Assembly (NCBI GenBank): GCA_963576565.1
Contig: OY755038.1
Span: forward strand, 60,798,366 to 60,862,365
Length of the DNA stretch: 64,000 nucleotides
Origin: Aspidapion aeneum
Taxonomy: Eukaryota > Arthropoda > Insecta > Coleoptera > Brentidae
Reading direction: 5' to 3'
Part shown: positions 9,995 to 22,700 of the stretch, piece by piece
Numbering within the stretch: position 1 is the first letter of the stretch
Layout of the letters: every line of letters begins with the position of its first letter
Notes under the pieces: model-generated
Told to the model about the DNA's origin: nothing
The model's database searches: none
What the model saw: the letters and a program-made list of their open reading frames with translations, nothing else
Position numbers and translations under genes: made by a program

Positions 9995-10913
9995 CAATGG
10001 CGGCTGGTGATGTTATAAATTGAGGAGGCAGAAATTTAAATTGCATGAAAAATAAGATAAAAAAACTTACTGAAAGAATTTTATTTTAGTATTTACTATT
10101 CAATTGACACCTAGTCTCAATCTTGCCTAGCATAGAAAATGCTATGTGGTTATTTAAATAAGTAGCACTTACTTTGTGTCTTTTTAACTTTTCACTAAAG
10201 TGCTTGATATCACATTCCCTTAGCCACCCACGCAGGATCACTTCGTGACAAATAAAGCAAAAAAAAAGTATTTGTTTTTTCACAACCGCACAACCAGTTT
10301 TCAGCATCGTATAATTTGTTATTCAATTTTCTATTATAAGTTTTTTTGGAACACCCCTCGGCATTACTTGCACTAAAAGTTTAGTTAATTTTTAGGTGCG
10401 GTCTATGTGGCCCTAAAGATTTTATTTGTAACCGTATTTAAATTTGCACAGTTAATTATGTAATCGACGGTATTTATTTTCATTTTATAAACAAACGATA
10501 ACAAAAACAAACAATGAAACGCGACCGGCAAGGCTTTTTACTACTGACAGACCCCAAATCAAAACAAACTTATACGTCTTCACTAAGGATAGAACCGGCT
10601 TCGTAGGAAGGGCAACGGACGTTTTCGATGATGATGGCCGATTTTAACTAAAACAAACGTTTTTCCCGCCCCCGCTCGAGAACATCCACCAATACCTCGC
10701 TGAAAAACGGGTGAAATTGAAAACTTGACCTGCGCAGCGCTAAAAAAGTTCACCCAATTAATCGCTTGTTGTTAACCACAGATAACAAAAAGAACTAGAC
10801 ATTCATGTCGTAAGACAAGATTTAACTTTTTTGGAATAAATTAATTAATAATACTGTTTGTTGTCTAGTTTTTTGAGGGCACAGCGTTGCCCTCCCTGTA
10901 GCAGCCGCCACTG
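9995..10913 (-). mobile_element. Deleted hAT-family element with 8-bp target duplications
   Basis: The ends read caatggcggctg (9995) and cagccgccactg (10902-10913), an inverted repeat typical of hAT families starting CAGTGGCGG. The exact 8-mer ttaatata flanks both sides (9987-9994 and 10914-10921), the duplication length of hAT transposases. At 919 bp the element is far too short for a full transposase. It retains one coding remnant (10086-10307). Confidence 0.85.
10086..10307 (-). pseudogene. hAT transposase N-terminal fragment (TTF-type zinc finger region)
   Basis: A 73-codon minus-strand frame. CFICHEV, a later tryptophan, then FSEKLKRHKVSATYLNN and AFSMLGKIETRCQLNS resemble the region of hAT/ZMYM-type transposases where paired cysteines are followed by a K-RH-S-H block and LG..(N/E)I..QL. 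The last histidine ligand appears lost (ATYLNN). It lies inside an element with hAT ends, which supports the call. No RNase-H-like catalytic domain remains. Confidence 0.6.
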
Positions 10914-10921
10914 TTAATATA

Positions 10922-11911
10922 TGTAAAAAATTATAGAAAACATGCTTCTAATTAAATAAAGTATACCTACATATGCGTACCTACCAAGGGCAATAATGCA
11001 AACTTAAACAATACCAAACTAGGACGGGTAATTTAAAGAATGAAAATCAAGAAGTTGTTTGATACTGTGTTTACCCGGGACAGTAATCTCTTGCGAACCA
11101 CTAAACGCATGCGTAAATATTTTTGGAAACATCTAACTATTGTGCCGGTGTGAAGATGGCAGATTAAGCCACCAGATTTTTTCAGCCAATGTCGCTCGAA
11201 CGCGATGTTTACACTATAAACTGCACAACAAAATTTTTCACATTTTATGCTCAGCAGATACGAACAATATATATTTTCGCTTTTCCGTAAAAATCTACTC
11301 ATAAAGCTATTTAAAACTCGAAAAATCCTCAAAAAACCCTAAAATTCTTAAGGCCTAAAATATACCATAAGTAAATAAGCATTGGGTACAGTAGCGTACA
11401 AGGTTCGAAAAGTCCAATATTTGGGTTCCTTCATAGCAAATTTGGCGGCTATAGGTCAAACCGGGTAGAAACTTCAAATTAAAAATCAAAAAAAGTACAA
11501 TTTTATCATCATCATTATATCTCGAAAACTAAAGAAAAATATAAAAAACTGAGAAATAATTTTTTTGGCTTTAGCTGTCGTTCTGTGTCATTAAAATTTT
11601 TTTGAAAAAAATCGTACGGGAAATGGGAGCCGTGCAAACTTTCGCACTTTTGTTACACTTGCGTTGTAGCCACCCTGTGAAGCTAGCTGTCAAGCGCAGT
11701 ACAACAAGGAAACCAATGTTCAATTCAAACATTAAAAGAGGATGATCGACGCTATATCATATAGAAAATTGTATGGGAATTGACCGTTTCGTTTAGGAAT
11801 AAATTTATTTTAAAAACTTCCAAAAAAATGGGGTTCTCTTCACTTCAATTTTTGAGCAGTTTATATTAATTTAAGATCAGTGGCTCCATTTGAGGTGTTC
11901 CATATCCATAT
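10922..11911. other. Unannotated AT-rich DNA
   Basis: Contains a 99-codon minus-strand frame (11033-11332) without recognisable motif, probably chance. I see no RNA gene. Confidence 0.5.
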
Positions 11912-11918
11912 CCATACA

Positions 11919-12526
11919 CAAGGCCAACAAAAATATACAGGCCACGACCCTGAAAAAATCAGCTGTTCTCTGGGGGACGACTTTTACATTGGGTCTTATG
12001 GGGGGTCAGACATTTTTTATGATATTTTCAAAATGGCACTACAAATTTCCGCGAAATTTCAGTCAAATATTCTCAGACACCATCCCGATATTCTGACAAA
12101 CTTTTGTAAGGATGCAAGATGATTAAAAACTTAAAATGTTCAAGATTGAGCATTTTTTATTTTGAATTCAAATTACCCGCCATATACCGCATGCCAACTG
12201 TTATATTTGACAGGTATTGGACTTTGTCATCTGTGTTTGTCACATTCGCTTCTGTTTTAAATTTAATTTTTGTGTGAGCTAATGAAGCGGCTCTCAAAAA
12301 TTAAGGATTACTATACATTTAAAAAAATTGTTTTGCAAGAATATAGTAAAAACAATCTCAAAACCGGCTTTATATAAAAAAAATTTAATATTCATGAACC
12401 GTCATTCCAACTTCAATATTATAAAGACAATCAGCTGTGTCATGATGTGACCATCAAAAAAAAATCAGCCCCGGATGTGACGTCAACAAAGTGGAGGATC
12501 GTGGCCCGTCTGTTTTGATAGCCCTG
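11919..12526 (+). mobile_element. MITE copy A (608 bp) with exact 7-bp target duplication
   Basis: Starts CAAGGCCAACAAAA and ends as the complement of CAGGGCTATCAAAA, giving imperfect inverted ends of about 30 bp that share GGCCACGA. The 7-mer ccataca flanks both ends exactly (11912-11918, 12527-12533). The open frames inside (11880-12122) have no motif. CA(A/G)GG ends fit hAT or P-type elements. A 7-bp duplication, seen again in copy B, points to the P/Galileo group (known for 7-8 bp) more than hAT (8 bp). That is inference. Confidence 0.85.
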
Positions 12527-12613
12527 CCATACAATCAATTTTGAACAAGCGTAATTTCGTTCAAATTGACGTTTCTGTGTGTAAATTCATACATTGTGTA
12601 AATGATCATAAAC

Positions 12614-13196
12614 CAAGGCCAACACAAAAATAGAGGCCACGACCCTGAAAAAATCAGCTGTTCTCCCGGGGCTGAATTTTACATTGGGTCTTATGGGAGG
12701 TCAGACATTTTTTTATGATATTTTCAAAATGGCACTACAGATTTCCGCAAAATTTCAGTGAAATATTCTCAGACACCATCCCGATATTCCACCAAAGGTT
12801 TGTAAGGAAGCAACATGATTAAAAGGTTAAAATCTCAAGATTTAGCATTCCTTATTTTGAATTCAAATTACCCGCCATGTACCACATGCCAACTGTTATA
12901 TTTGATATGTATTTGACTTTGTCATATGTGATTGTCACATTCGCTTCTGCTTTAAACTTCATTTTTGTGTGAGCTAATGAAGCGGCTATGAAAAATTAGG
13001 GCTTACTATACATTTAAAAAAAATTCTCAAAAACGGCTTTATTTAACAAAAAATCAAATATCCATGAACCGTCATTCCAACTTCAAAATTTTAAAGACAA
13101 TCAGCTGTGTCGTAACGTGACCATCAAAAAAAAATCAGCCCCGGATGTGACGTCAACAAAGTGGAGGATCGTGGCCCGTCCATTTTGATAGCCCTG
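12614..13196 (+). mobile_element. MITE copy B (583 bp) with exact 7-bp target duplication
   Basis: Same family and orientation as 11919-12526, 87 bp downstream. The 7-mer cataaac flanks both ends exactly (12607-12613 and 13197-13203), showing an independent insertion rather than a tandem duplication. Several small indels separate the copies. Confidence 0.85.
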
Positions 13197-13203
13197 CATA
13201 AAC

Positions 13204-14264
13204 AAACCCATATGTCAAGTTTTCAGTACGCAAGTTTGAAGGTGATTGTAAATGTACATCAAACAAACATCATAGTAAAGTTTTTTTAGGATTAATTATA
13301 TAGGTACTTTGTTAACAGCTTTGAATTTTAATCTCTCTCTGTCTGTATGTCTCTTTCTGTAAAGAACAATGTGCATAACTCAAAAACATAGGGTACATAG
13401 GTTGTGTTTTGACTCTAGATCATCCCATTTAAAAATAAGTAAAATCAAACAAACATAAGCGGAACAAAAGGGTAGGGGGAGATTTCAAAACTTCCCTGGT
13501 AAACATATTACTTGTGTGGTACTATATCAAAAGTAACTGTGCATGAAAATCAAAAGCATACATTATGGTTGTCTTGTTCAGTGCTGTTACACTTACATCT
13601 CCAATCAGACGTGTCCCCGGGTAATGGATAGGGGATTATTTTCAATGGATAAAAATTACATTATACATTAATCGTGTGAGCTTAAGTGCTCATAAATTGG
13701 CACAGTAATTTATATAGCGATTCTGTGGGCAATTGTATGAACTACCAACTAAGAGAGACTTAAATTTACAGGTGCAATAGTGTAGAAGATATAAGAGATC
13801 TTCCAAAAACACATTTTACCCACTAGGGGCCACATAAATATATTTTTTAAAGCTAAACATCATTACTTGAAGGCTCTAGCTTAAACAGTTAAAAATTCAA
13901 TAAAATAATATATTTACGTCATTTGATGCCGTTATTTTGGTTAAATGGAATAAATTTCGACATATTTCATATCAAACTAATAGAGCAATATTACCTTATA
14001 AATTTTGATCAACAAGCAACAATTGTCAGTTGCTCATTAACATCTAAAAAAGGTAATGCGATGGCTCTAGAACGGCTAACCCATACTAAACCAAATTTTA
14101 AGCATAAACAATAGTATGGGACCAGACGATGAGTTTTTAGTAGGAGTGGTGGGTAGGTGGTGAGGTGGGTTTAAAAAAAATAATTTGGAAGCAATATAAA
14201 AAGTGTTAAGCTGCAGTTTTCGAATCTGGATAATAAATTCTACAAAATCGTATTTGATTAATAA
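13204..14264. other. Unannotated DNA left of the LTR nest
   Basis: About 1 kb of AT-rich sequence with no recognisable gene. A 63-codon plus frame (13923-14114) shows no motif. Confidence 0.5.
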
Positions 14265-14270
14265 ACTGAC

Positions 14271-14741
14271 TGTTTGCCCGCAGTTAGAAAAACGATAACT
14301 GCAGTGGACTGTATATATTTTAATTAATGAAAGCGCGAACAAACATAAATATATTGATATGAAATCACGAAATAATTAAGGTCCATAGGTTAATTGTTGG
14401 TACCACACAACGGAAATCAGAAACAAAGCACTCACCAGTTTGCAGCCAATTTCTCCACGTTCCAAGGGGCCCTGTCTGGATCTAATGATGGCACCACGTA
14501 GCTGAAAGGCTGAAGTTTCTAGCTCTATGCTTCAGTACACCAAAATCGGGCACTTTCAAGTGTAGATATTTGAAAGAGTTGGAGAAAGAAATTAACACGC
14601 CATTTTCTCGAGGCGGTAGAAAAAGGATCTCACCGATTCTTGGTGCGCATGTCCAAATGCGCGAAAAATGTACTCTGTCCGTCATCCAATTGTGTGGTTT
14701 TAAAATTTACAAACAACCGCGAAATTTAGCGGGAGCTAACA
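14271..14741 (-). repeat. BEL1 3' LTR
   Basis: 471 bp, begins tgtttgcccg and ends gctaaca on the plus strand. Nearly matches 44464-44933. Small open frames on either strand (14482-14685, 14570-14752) also occur in the other LTR and are not genes. Confidence 0.92.
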
Positions 14742-14899
14742 TAAATGAATGAAAAACAGATAAGTAGCGTAAGTTTATTTAGAGATAACGAAAACCCGAA
14801 AAAGGCAAAACAAACAAACAAAATTAAAAAAAATAATAATAATAAAGAATTACCTATTGTAATAATTGACTTCAATAGGTAGAAAAATTAAAATTACTT

Positions 14900-15484
14900 T
14901 TAATTCGGCAAGAGGCACAGTTTTAAATCTGGCCGCTTGTAAACACCGGTAGCCGTTTGTACCGTCGCGACACGCACTTGACCGTCTCCGCCGGGATGCA
15001 ATTCGAGAACCCGACCGACTGGCCATTTCAAAGGTGATTGGATGTGATCACTCGTTATGATAACCAAATCATTTAATTTGATATTTGGGGACGAATCAGC
15101 CCACTTGTGTCGCTGTTGTAGCGTATGCAAATACTCTATAGAATACCGTTTCCAAAAATCATTATGTAGATGTTGGATTAGTTGCCATCTCGAGAGCCGA
15201 GTTAGGGGAACCTCGGACAAATCTGACTCCGGAATTTCTGAATTAAGGGGTTCAAGGGTCAAAAAATGCCCAGGGGTAAGAGGTTGAAGATCGTGTGGGT
15301 CTGAAGAGGCAGGAGATAAAGGGCGACTATTAAGTACAGCTTCTATGCGACAGGTAAGGGTGGACATTTCCATGATGGACAACTTCTGGTCGCCGACAAC
15401 TCGAACAAAGTGAGTTTTAAAACTTTTGAGGCCAGCTTCTGCCAGGCCATTGAAATGTGGACTGAGAGGGGGTCCCAGATGTCA
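14900..15484 (-). pseudogene. BEL1 integrase C-terminal part
   Basis: The minus-strand frame runs from about 15484 to the stop near 14900. It carries the integrase glutamate region (HFNGLAEAGLKS, catalytic E), then CRIEAVLNSRPL, LTPGHFL, the LSRWQLIQ block and a C-terminal chromodomain-like strand region (WPVGRVLELHPG...VATVQTATG). BEL2 aligns throughout (its 30.6-31.2 kb). A start at 15382 is only the first ATG; the frame continues upstream. It joins 15485-16033 through a frameshift. Confidence 0.88.
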
Positions 15485-16033
15485 ACGAATAGAAAGTCTG
15501 GTGGACGCACTTTTTGCGTAATCAAGTAATTGGTTACGAAACCCTATAAAATTACTGCCCTGATCTGACCAGCATTGCGTCACGCTTCCACGTCTGGAAA
15601 TGAATCGATAGAATGCACCTACAAACCGTTCGGTGGACAGTTCCATGGTTAATTCCAAATGCACGCAATGTGTGGCCGTACAGACAAACACACAGACATA
15701 CGATTTGAAAGCTTTACAACCACGGTAACGATGAGGAATCACAAAGAAAGGTCCACAAAAGTCGATAGCTACACTCGAAAAAGGTTTAAGTTGATTGATT
15801 CGATGAGCGGGAAGTCTATAGGGTTTAGGGTTGATTCTAAAACATTGCAAACACTTGGATATGGTTCTTTGAATTGCCCGTCTGGCAGATAATATCCAAA
15901 ATTGCTGTAAAAGCAGATTATGTAATGTTTTAAACCCAGGATGAAGGTATTGTCGATGAGCGGACTCGATAAGAAGAGTAGTTAAACGATGGTTACTCGA
16001 AAGTAAGACGGGGTGTTTTGCAGAATAAGACAA
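15485..16033 (-). pseudogene. BEL1 integrase zinc-binding and catalytic core
   Basis: Encodes the zinc-binding segment (two histidines in SAHRQYLHPG, two cysteines in SKCLQCFR), then the core aspartates in AIDFCGPF and WSDQGSNFIG. The third catalytic residue is in the following frame (14900-15484), so a single frameshift near 15485 separates the halves. Integrase inserts element cDNA into the genome. Confidence 0.9.
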
Positions 16034-16559
16034 AAGGTCAGATTTTTGTAATCTGCCACCGACTCTAATGATATTATTTTCATCAAGAAAAGGTGAAAGT
16101 TTTCGAAAAGGTTTCGGTATTGGTTTATCCTTAGATAACGCGGAAAAAAGCTCAGAAAAGCAAGAACCCTGAACGCGTTTTATAAGAAGGTATAACGCAC
16201 TTGCATCTCACCGGTGATAGGAAAAACAATATTTTCAAAAGTAATTTTTTGGTCCGGTGGCTTAGCGGGTTTTTGATAGGAATGGTTTTGAAATAGGTTA
16301 ACTATTCGAAGGACATAACAAATGATACGTTGAATTTTTGATATAGATGAATATTTGATAAGAAGCTGATCTAAGTTAACGTCAATTATCGCGTTGCAAC
16401 AGACCTTTGGCTTTTCCTCCAGATTAATATCTCCGAAATCAATCCGCATTTTTGATTTATGAAAATCGGGCCATTCGTTTTCGGGAGACCACAAAAACGA
16501 CGGTGCGTTCCACCACATGTCATGTGAAATGAGCTGTGAAGGGGTGGCCCCTCGTAACG
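16034..16559 (-). pseudogene. BEL1 RNase H-integrase linker up to the Gypsy insertion
   Basis: The frame 16180-16518 encodes MWWNAPSFLWSPENEWPDF, aligning with LWWAAPSFL in BEL2. Frameshifts or stops separate it from 16033. Upstream, the reading frame runs back to 16559 and is cut by the Gypsy LTR. The interrupted conserved alanine/arginine-rich block resumes on the far side at 40285. This continuity shows both halves belong to one element. Confidence 0.85.
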
Positions 16560-16563
16560 CAAT

Positions 16564-19500
16564 TGTAACGTGTCATTTTTGCGTTTAAGGCAACGTTACA
16601 TATTTGTTTATTTAGGTAAATAATCAAGGCTCTTCGACTCGTCTTTCTGTACACAAATTAAGGGTATTTTATAGAGCTAGGTTTGGAGGTTATATAGTGT
16701 CCAAAAAGTTACCTTATAAAGGAGACATTCCATCGAATTGCTGTGGACACTACGCACACCGTATTATCTGGACATTGTAATTGGAATTTAAGATCACAGG
16801 TTTCGGGAAAATCACATAAAAACATTTGACTGGTTTGTTTATCTGAAATTTCATAGTTTTCGTTGACTGTCATGACAATGAACAGCGATTCTGCTGGGGA
16901 ATGGCGGCGTTGCCGCATCACAAATGGTTTCAGTAACAGGGAGGAAACATTTAGATGAACAGTTCATTCGCTTATGTTTATTTTCGAGGATATTGGGACA
17001 ATCCGAACTCCATATCCTTCACGGATTAGCTAGTTTTGATAGCACGAAAACATATTTAGGTTCACGGTTTGACCAGTAACAACCGAGGCTCCGCCCACTT
17101 TGATATCTTTATTAATTTGATAGGGAAAGGATAAAATAAATACGAGTTATGCACTTTTGTAAATGGGAGATGAACGAGGGATAAAAAACCAAGACTAAAA
17201 GAATAAACGAAACCGTGTGAGTTAACATCTGAACACTCTGGTGCCGAGTTTAAGCAGTAGTTCAGTGTGTATTTTTAGGTTCAGGTTCAGAAACAACTTT
17301 ATTACTGTAGAAATGTTTTACAAAAATGGCGTTAAACCAGATGAATATTAGAGAAAACATTTATAAAGAGCAAAGGAAACTTTTGACTAAGACTGTAAAT
17401 AAAATACAACTAAATTCTACACTCAGTATAGCTTTACTCATATGGGAATTGGTTGACTGTTCGAATATTCCTGGGTTTGATGCAAGCTCTGATCTCCAGT
17501 AATTGATTTTACAGTTGATGGTTTCAATGCTGAGCTTCTTATAGTCCGTCTGGTTATTTTCCTTCTACTTGATATGTTGGCGGGGGTCCGGTAGGCAAAT
17601 GTTCGGTCTATGTATGGAGGGTGTCTCGACGTCCTTGTTATAAAAATTTCAACCGTGGAAATAGATCCGACAACACCTCAATGCGCGTTTTACCTATTTT
17701 TCAATGTCCCCTTGGTCGGTGCTGGCCCCTATATACCGGTATGGAACTATTGCTGTATTTCCTCATTGGTTAGTTTGAAAACCGCGGGTCTTTTCTTCCA
17801 GTCGTGTCGTTTTACTGTCATTTACAAAACGGTTTCCGGCCACTTCATTTTTTGCGTTCTCAACGGAGTGCCTGGTCTCTTGCTAACGAATTTTGGCTGG
17901 GTCGACAACAGTTTTTGGGATCACCTTTGTTTTTGGTTTTGGCACTGCAGCGATTGCAGGAGATACCCCAGAAACTGTAGAAGTGAGTCCGTCGTGTCTA
18001 GGCGTAATCTAGAGTGACGCTCGCACCCTTTTGAGGGGAATTTAAGTCGGCCTACGCCATTTGTACGGGGAAGGTAAGTTCGATTTTATTTTTTTTCATT
18101 TTTTTTATTATTTGAGGACTCTTCAAGATAATATTTGCCTCCCAAATTGTAATTATTTTTCGTGGGAAATGTACTTTTTTTGACAAAAGACGTGGGGAAT
18201 TGTTGGCGTTTTTATATTTTTCTTTTAACCACGTGTTGGATAAAAACTATATATTGTTTTTCTCCTTTGTCTACAGCCCTGTCAATTCCATCGACAGCTG
18301 TGCTGGACGCTGGTGGGAAGCCGGACGAGCCAGTTGTAACCCTGGGAAAGGTACGTTAGGGTTATTTTAGTTCATCTGTTTAAATCTACTTTGTTTTATT
18401 GAGTCGACATGGGGTTCTCGATTTAAGTTGCTCGGTGTAGGGGAACTTCGTGCAAAATTGACGAATTCCAGGAAACTGAAACATTTCATTTTCCACAGGG
18501 TTTTACGCTCGGGCAAGAAGCCAACAACCTTTTGACCACCATGTGCTGCCCTAGCACCATGTGCTAAGCAAGCCCGAGGGGAGACGCGGGCAAACCAGGA
18601 CAGGAGTAGCAGGAGGAGAACAACACCACTTCCAGGTTTAATAAAACACCAAACTAACAATTAAATAATTGCAGGACCAAGGTAGGAGCAAGCCTTTAGA
18701 CATAAGCATTTCATATAATTTTTTCAATATAATTTGGACAATCTTTTCATATAATTTTCAGTATAATTTAGACATTGTCTTACCAGATACCTTTTCAATA
18801 TAATTTTAACATTGCTTGTAAACGCAAGGTAACGGTATGACGTCATAACCACAATTTTGCGGCGTATTTACTAAGTTGACTTGTTTCCCTTCATTTCATT
18901 AATTTAAGACAATTTCTCCTGTGAAATTTGGAGTGCCTTGCTATTTTGGCCCGAACTTGTTTAATTTTTTTTAGCATATTTCATGTTTCTAATCTTAACT
19001 TCAGCCCTTAAAATACACAAGATGAAATAAATTTTTGTATTATTTGTGCAACCCAATGACCAACTTTGCGGAGACAAAAGAGAGATGAGATTATATGTTT
19101 TATCGGTTTCTTTACACTGTTTTGCCTCATGGGGTGGATCTCGGACTGGGTTGCTGTCTGTCTCATTCTACCCAACGTAGAATGATGACAGCAGATATTT
19201 GGTCCAGATCTCCCCTATGATGGAACGATTTTGGAAGTGTATTTTTTTTTAACAATCATTTATATAACCGAGTCTCACACTACTGACTCAGATGTAGGTA
19301 CACTATGACCTGTTAAAGGAGTCCATCTACCTGTAAAGTGCTTCTATTTTTGTCATCTTAATTCAATTTTTTAGAATTTTTATTTTGTTTATTAGTCAAT
19401 TTTTTTTGGTTTTTTTATTACACAAATACTCTGGAAGCCTCGGAAGTAAGTAGAATTTCATTGTTTGGCTGCAACGTTTGGGTTGAACTGTATTTTATTT

Positions 19501-19718
19501 AAGATCTTCTTTGTAAAACATTGGTATTAAATAATGAGGCGCACTTAAAATTTTCTTATTTCTGAACCCCCCCCTTCTCTACTGTATAAAAGTTACCGGG
19601 CATATCAATGTTTTACCTAGCTGGAAAATACAGTTCTGCTTCCAGATATTTGTTTAATTATTCAATGGTTTTGTTGTGTCACAAGTTGGCAAATTGTCAC
19701 ACAACGCAATAGGCCACA
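16564..19718 (+). repeat. Gypsy 5' LTR (3155 bp)
   Basis: Nearly identical to 37113-40280. An initiator-like ttcagtgtgt lies at 17261-17270. Splice-site-like signals follow: donor ggtaagt near 18074, acceptor ttgtctacag at 18266-18275, donor gtacgt at 18352, acceptor ttccacag to 18498, acceptor-like attgcag then gtagg near 18675. The last ~500 bp and the leader beyond are T-rich. Small open frames (17610-18017, 18162-18359, 18367-18660 minus) recur in the other LTR with few changes; none resembles a known protein. LTRs above 3 kb are exceptional for Gypsy elements. Confidence 0.92.
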
Positions 19719-19721
19719 AAT

Positions 19722-19737
19722 TGGCGCCCTACGTGTG
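19722..19737 (+). promoter_or_regulatory. Gypsy primer-binding site
   Basis: Three bases after the LTR, tggcgccctacg begins with TGG, complementary to a tRNA 3' CCA end. TGGCGCC is the start of lysine-tRNA-type primer sites in retroelements; matching weakens after about 9 bases. Confidence 0.65.
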
Positions 19738-22700
19738 TTTTTGGCTAGTTTTTTAACATCTGATGTAATTTTTTTTTTGATTTTTTAAATTTGGAAAAAA
19801 GAAAAAAGTTTTTTGAATTTTTTTTTTGAAGTTTTTATTTTTATTTTTTTTCTGTGTTACAGCCAAAGCCAGGTTAAAAGCTTTCAATGGCTGTCGGTGT
19901 TTTTTGATACCCAATAATTTTTTTTAATAAAAAACAAGATCATTGGTTTTTGGAAATAACACTTTTTAAATATTTTTTTTGGTAATTTAAGCGTTGATTT
20001 GAAATTCGTTGTTGCTCTATTGACCCTCATAGTTTTTTGTTAGCTTATCTTCACAAGTTTTTCTTGGAAAATAAAATATTCATTTTTATTTATTAAGGAA
20101 GAATAAGTGGATAAAAAACATGGGAGTTTTTATTGAACGGAGTCCAACTCATGTTCTTAATTCTTTAAAGTTTTTTTTTTGTAGGAAAAACATGTTTTAA
20201 TTTTTTTTAAGAAAAATAAATACAACAATGTAAATTTACTTCAATTTTTTTTTGTTGATTTATAGGTGGATGGACCTCCAGACATGGTCTTTTTATGTTT
20301 TAAATACATGACATAGGTAGTGTGTTTTTTTTCTATCAATTTTTTTTGCAGGTTGCCTACTACTAATATGTTATTATTTCCTGCTTGTGATAAGATAGAA
20401 ATTGTTTCACAGATTATTTTTTAGTGCAGTCAATTTATTTAGGTCAACAAGTTTTTTTTTTGGTGATTGTAATTTTTTGTGGGATATCACTACTTGGAAA
20501 TTGGAATATTTTTACAGGGTTTCACACAAATTTTTCTTGGCTGGGTTGTTTTAAAGTAAATATAGCTTAACAGCTAGTAGATTTGTTTAGTTGAAAGTAT
20601 TAATTAGTAATGAAAGAAAAGGAAAATGAGTTTATTTTGCTTTGCCATTTTCTTTCTTGTTTTTTTTTGGTGGTAACTGTTGGATGACAATTAAGATCTT
20701 ACGTCACTCAGTTACATCGGGTCAGAGGAGGGTACTACTTATAGTTAGCTCGGAAGTTTAGGGAACACAAGGCTAAAACTCCTAGAGCAACATATTGGCT
20801 GAAGATCAACGCCAGAGGTCCAGTTAACATTTTTTTGGGGTATTTTTTTTTGGAGCAGTTTTTTTAGGTCTTTGGTTGCCAGTTTAGTTGTCTAGTTGTG
20901 TTTTTGTGACTGGTCAAATTTTTTTGGTAGAAAATACAGCGTTGGGCTTTGGAGTGCATTTTTTTTAAAAATGACCTACGGGTATTTCTATCAATTAAAG
21001 TTTTCTGGTTCACAATTATTTTTTTCTGTATTTTTTCTGCGTTCAGGTCATAGCTTGGTCATGGCCATTGGAGAGCAAATATTTATGTTTGAGCTTTGAG
21101 AAGTTTTGCCTGCTCCGGATTGAATACAGGGAAAATGAATTTGAAGCCCAACTAGATATAATACCACAAAAGAAATGTTTAGCTGAGACAGATATAGATA
21201 TAAGTTTTTCGATTTTTTTTTTAGTTCATTTGTAAAGTTTAGTAATTTTTTTAAGTAATGTCATTTTGAGGCCGTAAAATTGGTCAGTGAATTTAAGAGA
21301 GACTTTCAACTAAATATAAATGCTAGGCGGTGGTAATTGGTAAAAATATTTCAAACATTTACTTTTTTTTTCAAATAATTTAATTTTTCTTAGAAAGATT
21401 ATTTCTTTCTGTAAACATAACTTCTCGAATTCTTGTTTTGGCCAAAACGGTTTGTATAGTGGTCGTAGTTTTAAAGGGTGACCAGACAGGTTATATTTTT
21501 TTGGGGGACCAAACAGGAATGTCTTGAGTTACAAAAGGTGAACTTTTTTTATGTCTTAGTTGATCAGGCAGGAATAAATAAATCTTTTTTACTTCCGAAT
21601 CATAATTTTAAATAACAAGATTTATTGGTTAAGTGTTTGGGTCTTATAGAAAAAAAACGTTTCGTTTTTGGAGGGTACTGGTATGATATGAAATTATTTT
21701 AATTTCATGCCAAATGTTGTTTGACGGCAGATATGCTAGTCTTCAGTTTTTTGTTAGTTTGCAGTTCAGGACAGTGGCGTGTGCTTAAAGGGGCCTTACA
21801 TCTGCGCCCATTGTAAAGCAACTTCCAACTTACTTGCTTAGCTTTTTCACTTAATCTTCGTTTTGTTGCTTCTGAAATTAAAGCGTTATGTTGGATAACG
21901 ATGGATGGTGTTAGTCTGAGAAAGTACCTAGGTATTTAGGGATGAAAACTTGGAAGTTGTGGACAATTGGGAAATAATTTTTTTTATTTAATTTTTTTTT
22001 AATTTTAAAATAATTTCATACTGGTGACCTCAAATAATAAAGCAAATTTTTAAATTAAAATACACTTTGGTGGAATAAATGGGAAAGTGTTCAGGTTAAA
22101 CAATAAATTTAAGATCATTGATTTCTAAAAAAAGATTTCAGCCTAAGAATAAATTTAAAAACAATAGGTTTTCTTTGATGCGACTAAACATTGATGAGGG
22201 CATCTATTTTTTTTTAATCTGATAGTTGTACAGAGTGTAAAGGAGCTAGCTACCTTTTATATTGCAATAATTAGGGTTTTTTTTCTCCCGCGAGCTGGGT
22301 GGAAATGAAAGGAATGTTTGGTTCGGAGTGTAGAAATCGAGGAACGAGGACTTCCTGCTAATCTTTTTAGGATTTCGCAACTTCGGTTTTCGCTAAATTA
22401 AAATACATCCAAATTTGGCCTACAGGCTGAATCTCACATCTTCCAGGACCTTGCAGATTTGCGGAGAAAGACAATTTTTGTGATCTGTTTAGTTATGATA
22501 GGAATTCAAATAGTAACATGCACATGAGGGAACTAGATATATTTAGGTTAAAAAGTAGTATGAACACTGATCTGAACAATTTTCCATAATAGTGTCCTAT
22601 TTTCACAGGGTGCTTCAAAATACCTTCACCTCTCTTTGAAATAAGATATTGTTTCGCCTGTGGGTGTTTGGCCGGTTAAAAATATATAGGGTGCAGATGG

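Noticed and set aside
11880..12122. 80-codon frame with protein-like composition
   Set aside because: Starts outside the MITE, runs into its inverted end, and copy B does not keep it open.
16709..16921. 70-codon minus-strand frame repeated at 37258-37470
   Set aside because: Duplicated by the LTR, no motif, antisense to the element.
17610..18660. Open frames inside the Gypsy LTR (135, 65 and 97 codons) as genes
   Set aside because: They recur only because the LTR is duplicated at 38159-39216, match no family, and differ with indels; kept only as a splice-signal observation.
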